From Anoplolepis gracilipes (taxonomy: Eukaryota > Arthropoda > Insecta > Hymenoptera > Formicidae), in NCBI RefSeq assembly GCF_047496725.1, contig NC_132979.1, positions 1,877,501-1,941,500 of the forward strand: a stretch of 64,000 bases of DNA, in the 5' to 3' direction. Made by a program: the position numbers and the translations under genes. Of this stretch, positions 59,601 through 64,000 are shown piece after piece (position 1 is the first letter of the stretch; the number at the start of each line of letters is the position of its first letter). The notes under the pieces are model-generated. The model was given only the letters and a program-made list of their open reading frames with translations. It was not told the origin of the DNA and did not search any database.

Positions 59601-62600
59601 GATTGCTCTTTTCTCATCCTATTTTTTGGTTTGCGATATTATTCTGTGAATATATTTTTTTTCGATATAATCATCCCCCTTTCTCCTTTTTTATCGCGCA
59701 GGATAAATTTCTGAAAAATTACGCACGATCGCTGAAAATATCTCTAAATAATTACGCATATGTATATAGCGAATAATTTTTATTTAGAATATCGTAAATT
59801 GTGTTTTATATAGAGATTCACAAAAATAGTGTAGATTAGAATCACCAAAAAAAATATGCGATACCGTGAGTAATTACATCTTGTATTATTCGTGTAATCA
59901 TTCCAATTATATTTGCATTCCAATGGTTTTAATTACAAATAAGCAAGATACATTTCTATATCATTACTGCTTGCGAATTGTTGCATTTGCTTCAATTGCT
60001 TGTTATTTAAACGCACGCATGTACCGTGACGTGTAGATGTGCATACACGCGTAGATACTTTTCACTTTTTAAAATAAAATTGTGATAATGAGAAACTATT
60101 TTATTATATGTAATTTTAAAATATAATAATTAAAAAAGATTAAAGAAAATTGATATAATTTGAGAGTCGCGGCTTTTGCACAAAAATAACAATGTGATAA
60201 AATACAATGATAATTTAAACGAAGAAAAAGTACGGAACATCTTTAATACATTAGCACATAAATAATAAATCGTATTAAAGTAAATAAAAAAAATTGAAAA
60301 TTAAAATTTACAAATTTTTGTATTAATGAACTCTCTCTATTATAATCGTTAATAAATTATTTAATTAAGGCTATAGCCGGATGAGCATACTAAAAGTGCC
60401 CCCGACGAGTTTTCAAATAACATTTGGCCTGCCATGAGTGTTCCTTTCGAGGTTCAATCACTAAACTTTTATAGAATACTTTTTTTATATGTCTCAATAC
60501 TCTCAAATTTTTTCAATTTTTTCCAGTTGGTGCAACATGATGAAAAAAATGGAAAATCTTTTTTTCTTTTATTATTTTTTGATAATAGGACGGAAAATTA
60601 TTTATTTTTTTTGTATTAATTATAATAATAATTATAATAATTGTAATAATTATAACAATTATAATAATTGTAGTTATAATTATAATTACACTGCAGGATA
60701 GAAATATTTTTTATGCAAAAACAATTTAAAAGATTATTTAAAAGTTATATTTGTGAAAATTGTTTTTGTATAAAAAATATTTCTATCCTGCAGTGTAATT
60801 ATAATTATAACTACAATTATTATAATTGTTATAATTATTACAATTATTATAATTATTACAAGAAAAATAAATAATTTTCCGTTTTATTATTAAAAATAAT
60901 AAAAAAAAGGATTTTTATTTTTTTTACTATGTTGCACTCGAAAAAATTGAAAAAATTTGAGAGTATTGAGACATATAAAAAGAACATTCTCTAAAAGTTT
61001 CATGATTGAACCTCGAAAGAAACATGTTAAAAAAGCCATTTCTTAACTTCAATCTTTTTTTAAAAAATTGGGCTTTTATTCGAGATTAATAAAAAAATAT
61101 TTTTTTTGCGTCTTTCGTTGATAAATATTCAGAAAAAAATCGATATGGGATTATCTCAAATATTTATAGAAAGGAAAAATAAATACTGAAAATAACATTT
61201 TTGTATGCTTATCCGGCTATAGCCTTTACCGTGTGCTTTTCTAGATAATTTCCTTAGTCTATATTTCTAATGTGATTGCATCTAGTTATTGTTCTATATA
61301 TTTCTGATCAAAATTATACTATTTATGCATGATAAATAAATTTAGTTTTTTATTTCAACCCTATAAGTGATTTTTTTAAATCTCTTAGATTGCTAAAATT
61401 AATATATTTTCTTAATTTATATGTGTAAAAAAAATCCACGTAAATTCTTTGTAGTAAACGATGCAGGAGCATCGAGCAAGAGAGTATAAAGTATCACGTC
61501 TTTGTTACACTATCTGCGCAGTAAGAAGTTGACAACAACATATTACGTAATGTAACCAGTTATTGAAATCCTGACGGGTACGATATTTTGCATACTTATT
61601 GTTCGTGTACAGGATCTCTTGAATCATCGTTTATCTACTATCTTTGATCAATTTGCAGTTAATTTTAATGAGAACATCAAAGAATGGTTTCTAATTTATA
61701 AGCGACAATAATTGATCGGTTTTTCGAGAACCAGGCTTCAGATTCTCTACTTAATTTCACAAGCAAACTTTTAATCTTCATCTCTGAATAAATCAAAGAT
61801 GGCACGAATCAATACATCTCGGAGAGTCTTTTATCTTCTATTTTGAAGCAAATTTCTTTTTTTTTTTTTTTTTTTTTTACAAGAAAAAGTCGCATAATTC
61901 GATCTGTCTCACCGCACTACACTGCACATGCCGGTAGAAATACGTTGACTTACGAATTCGAGAAATTTCACATTCACGTGCGACTTTGCTGTTTTTCTAC
62001 GTGCATTTTTTAATTGCTACGAAGCAATTTAAAAAATGAACGAACTCATTTAAAAGAGAAAAAAACTAAAAATGAGATCTTTGTTTGAAACTAAAGCAGA
62101 AGAAAATATTATACGAGAGCATACTCGACAAGTATCTTGTTTCTTAATTTTGAGAGCATTTTGAAACGCAATTATTATCTCGCATACGCGTTCGTCAGAA
62201 CGAATTCATTATCACGAGTGTAATTATATACGAACGTGTAGTAAGAATACATGTAATGTAATGCTACATTTTTTCTTCCAACCATTTTTATCTCTTATTG
62301 TGTATTGTCGCGATTTTATTTTCAGAAACGTTCGTTGAAAGTATACAGTACATAATTATCAATTGATAACATGATATCAGTACATTTCCGTTCGTGATAC
62401 CGGTAACTTTCTTTTTCACGGTTTCTGACTAAGAGAGAGTTTTACCAAAGATGATACGTGAATAGTATATTTTTTTCTTTAACGTTTCTTCGAAATCTCA
62501 TCGGATGCGCATTATATCCTATAAAGCACGAGATATAATCAGATAAAAATTAACAAATGTATATATGTATATATATATATATATTTTTTTTTTATTTATA

Positions 62601-64000
62601 TGTATATTCATGATATTATTTTTAACAATTGCAGTGATATATTTATGTTATTTTGATAATTCTTGTTTAAAATTGCTTGCATTAAATTTAAGAAATTAAC
62701 GCAGAAAAATGAGGGAAAAATGGACTTGTAATAACATATTTGCAGTCGTGGTTCCGCGGCGTTCGAAGCAGTAAATTTCGGCATGTTTACGGTGTGCCAG
62801 CCAAAAGGGAGAAATGCTACGACAATATCAAGATCACAAAGAACGCCCACGATTCGCAATTCTGCGCCGTAAATCCAAAGTTTCTGGCCGTCGTAACGGA
62901 GGTTGCGGGTGGCGGAGCTTTCCTGGTATTATCGTTGGATCGTGTAAGTTATCTCTGTGCCTTATCGATTTATTGATTGTCCTACTTGGAAAAGAAATCT
63001 ATCATACAACGTACGGTCAAGAAATAAAGATAATTAAATTTGCTCAGGCAACAATATTGATGAAAAAAACAAAATTAGCATATATCTCAAGTATAATAAT
63101 GGATATATTCATGATTAATTAATTATAAATTTTGTCGCGTACTTATTAATATTATCATCATAATATTTGTTTTATTATTTTAACGTTATAGACCGGACGA
63201 CTCGACTTCAATGCCAGTCGTGTAACTGGACATACCGGTCCCGTTTTGGACATCAAGTGGAATCCATTTAATGACAACATCATTGCATCCTGTTCTGATG
63301 ATTGCACTGTAAGTAACGTTTTGTATGTCAAATTGAATGGAATCTTTCCACGAGTGGGAAATTTACGCGAAATATAGAGAATATAAAATATTGAATATGT
63401 CTTTATCTAGATAAAATTGTGGCATATACCGGATGGCGGATTGTCGAGAAACTTGACTGAATGGTTGGTAGAGTTACAAGGGCACAAACGACGCATCGCT
63501 TATATCGAATGGCATCCGGTAGCGGAGAACGTGCTCTTCAGCGCCGGCTTCGATCATCTTGTTATCGTGTGGGATGTAAACAGATGCGAGGCAGTGAGTG
63601 TCATCGACAGGCATCCCGATGTAATCTACAGCATATCCTTGAATCGTGATGGCAGCCTGTTGGCAACCACGTGCAAGGATAAGAAGTTACGCGTTTTCGA
63701 ACCGAGGTCTGGTATCGTCGTTTCGGTAAGTAAATACATTTATAACGAAGCCCTGTGAAAGACTGAACCTATTTTTTTATCATCATCTTGTGTGTCATAA
63801 AACCTGTATTATAATGTTAAAAAATATATAATATTTACTTTTACAAATTAAGTGTTTTTAAATTGCAAAATAAAATTTTTTGTATCGTAAATAATGTTAA
63901 TTATCAAACAGGAAGGGGTATGTCACGCCGGTACAAAAGCGAGCAAAGTTGTGTTCCTCGGTAGTTCTGGACGTCTCTTGACTACTGGATTTAGCAGACA
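56613..64000 (+). CDS. Coronin-2-like actin regulator, 3' end outside window
   Basis: Common exons: 62746-62943, 63192-63308, 63411-63725 and 63912 to beyond 64000; all junctions are phase 0. Two candidate first exons both splice in phase 0 to 62746: 59274-59291 (MTNNKQ, donor CAG|GTGAGT) and 56613-56756 (48 residues, donor AAA|GTGAGT). The short one resembles vertebrate CORO2B in starting MT and joining SWxxxxRSSKFRHVYG. Conserved features include the KREKCYDNI segment, FCAVNPKFLAVVTE, AGGGAFLVL and WD repeats containing VLDIKWNPFNDNIIASCSDD and LLATTCKDKKLRVFEPRSG. This is the seven-bladed propeller of coronins, which bind F-actin and Arp2/3. DIKWNPF and NVLFSAGFDHLVIVW favour the coronin-2 class over coronin-1. 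Only the first part of the propeller is present. Confidence 0.9.
57374..57771. mobile_element. MITE with CAGGGTGTATACTC ends
   Basis: A 398-bp element has perfect 14-bp terminal inverted repeats (CAGGGTGTATACTC and GAGTATACACCCTG). ATAAA flanks both ends, a possible 5-bp target duplication, though the DNA is AT-rich. Internal CCTGGAA and CATGGAATTT motifs repeat near each end. It lies in the coronin 5' intron. No coding capacity. Confidence 0.75.
58537..58860. mobile_element. Decayed MITE related to the 13-kb palindrome
   Basis: The left end reads TATACAGTGTGTTCCTTTAA and the right end GTAATTTTCAGACACCCCGT followed by GTATAC. These ends are a weak inverse pair and resemble the TATACAGGGTGTCCGGTAAT ends of the element at 13081-13371. 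The interior is unrelated by eye. Confidence 0.4.
59040..59142. repeat. CT-rich microsatellite before coronin first exon
   Basis: An interrupted (CT)n and CTTT tract of about 100 bp lies 130 bp upstream of the MTNNKQ ATG, in the probable 5' leader or core promoter. Open frames on both strands across it are repeat translations. Confidence 0.85.
60367..61226. mobile_element. 860-bp fold-back element
   Basis: Ends are AAGGCTATAGCCGGATGAGC and its inverse, GCTTATCCGGCTATAGCCTT, with one mismatch in 24 bp. Similarity extends across most of both arms of about 330 bp, including GGTTCAATCA against TGATTGAACC and, inward, CTGCAGGATAGAAATATTTT against its complement. The loop is at about 60740. A block of ATTATAATAATTGTAATAA-type repeats sits in each arm. 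No transposase. It lies in the coronin 5' intron. Confidence 0.8.
61227..62745. other. Coronin 5' intron, no further feature recognised
   Basis: AT-rich intron DNA. A poly-T run lies at about 61857-61878 and a short TA run at about 62572-62582. No coding exon, RNA gene or element could be supported. It ends at the TTTGCAG acceptor before the coronin exon at 62746. Confidence 0.5.

Noticed and set aside
1..64000. tRNA, rRNA, CRISPR or viral genes
   Set aside because: Read on both strands for cloverleaf boxes, rRNA-like tracts, spaced repeats and viral or reverse-transcriptase motifs. None was convincing; the only evenly spaced repeat is the 127-bp intronic tandem array.

Overview
This is nuclear DNA from an insect, probably a hymenopteran and perhaps an ant. 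The genes are interrupted by GT-AG introns, intergenic and intronic DNA is very AT-rich, and the window is full of (TA)n, (GA)n and (GT)n microsatellites and short fold-back or terminal-inverted-repeat elements. The protein sequences are animal-type. The species cannot be named from this window. No rRNA, tRNA, CRISPR array or bacterial-type operon was seen.

Layout. 1-3110: mostly unassigned, with two possible terminal exons of an unknown + strand gene at 2705-3110. 3188-13870 (-): a tetraspanin with seven coding exons, all in phase 0, and large introns full of repeats. 13.9-26.2 kb: no coding gene recognised; two GC-rich islands (about 15.6-16.5 and 25.65-26.15 kb) look like promoter or 5' exon regions. 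27279-30855 (-): a 917-residue zinc-finger protein in eight exons. 31768-33355 (+): UQCC1, a complex III assembly factor, divergent from the zinc-finger gene. 33626-39023 and 40788-46569 (-): two tandem, nearly identical acid sphingomyelinase genes in a 7.2-7.4 kb segmental duplication. 48309-51247 (-): NMD3. 52145-53029 (+): CHCHD3/MIC19, divergent from NMD3. 54145-54958 (-): BAP31. 56613 to the window end (+): a coronin-2-like gene with two candidate first exons, cut off at base 64000.

For the eight gene models that are complete at both ends I joined exons by hand. Each sums to a whole number of codons, and every junction keeps frame, which supports the models. Several genes sit head-to-head (zinc finger/UQCC1, NMD3/CHCHD3, BAP31/coronin), so shared promoter regions are likely. 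The products are mostly housekeeping: mitochondrial respiratory assembly and cristae structure (UQCC1, MIC19), 60S ribosome export (NMD3), ER export (BAP31), lysosomal or secreted sphingolipid breakdown (SMPD1-like), membrane organisation (tetraspanin) and actin (coronin). They do not form one pathway.

The most interesting feature is the sphingomyelinase pair. Both copies keep all the visible metal-site residues. Copy B has lost one saposin-domain cysteine (Gly replaces Cys110) and has a stop-loss C-terminal extension. Introns of the two copies differ in the number of a 127-bp tandem repeat (2 versus 4) and in the internal structure of a fold-back element. No wholly new system could be demonstrated.
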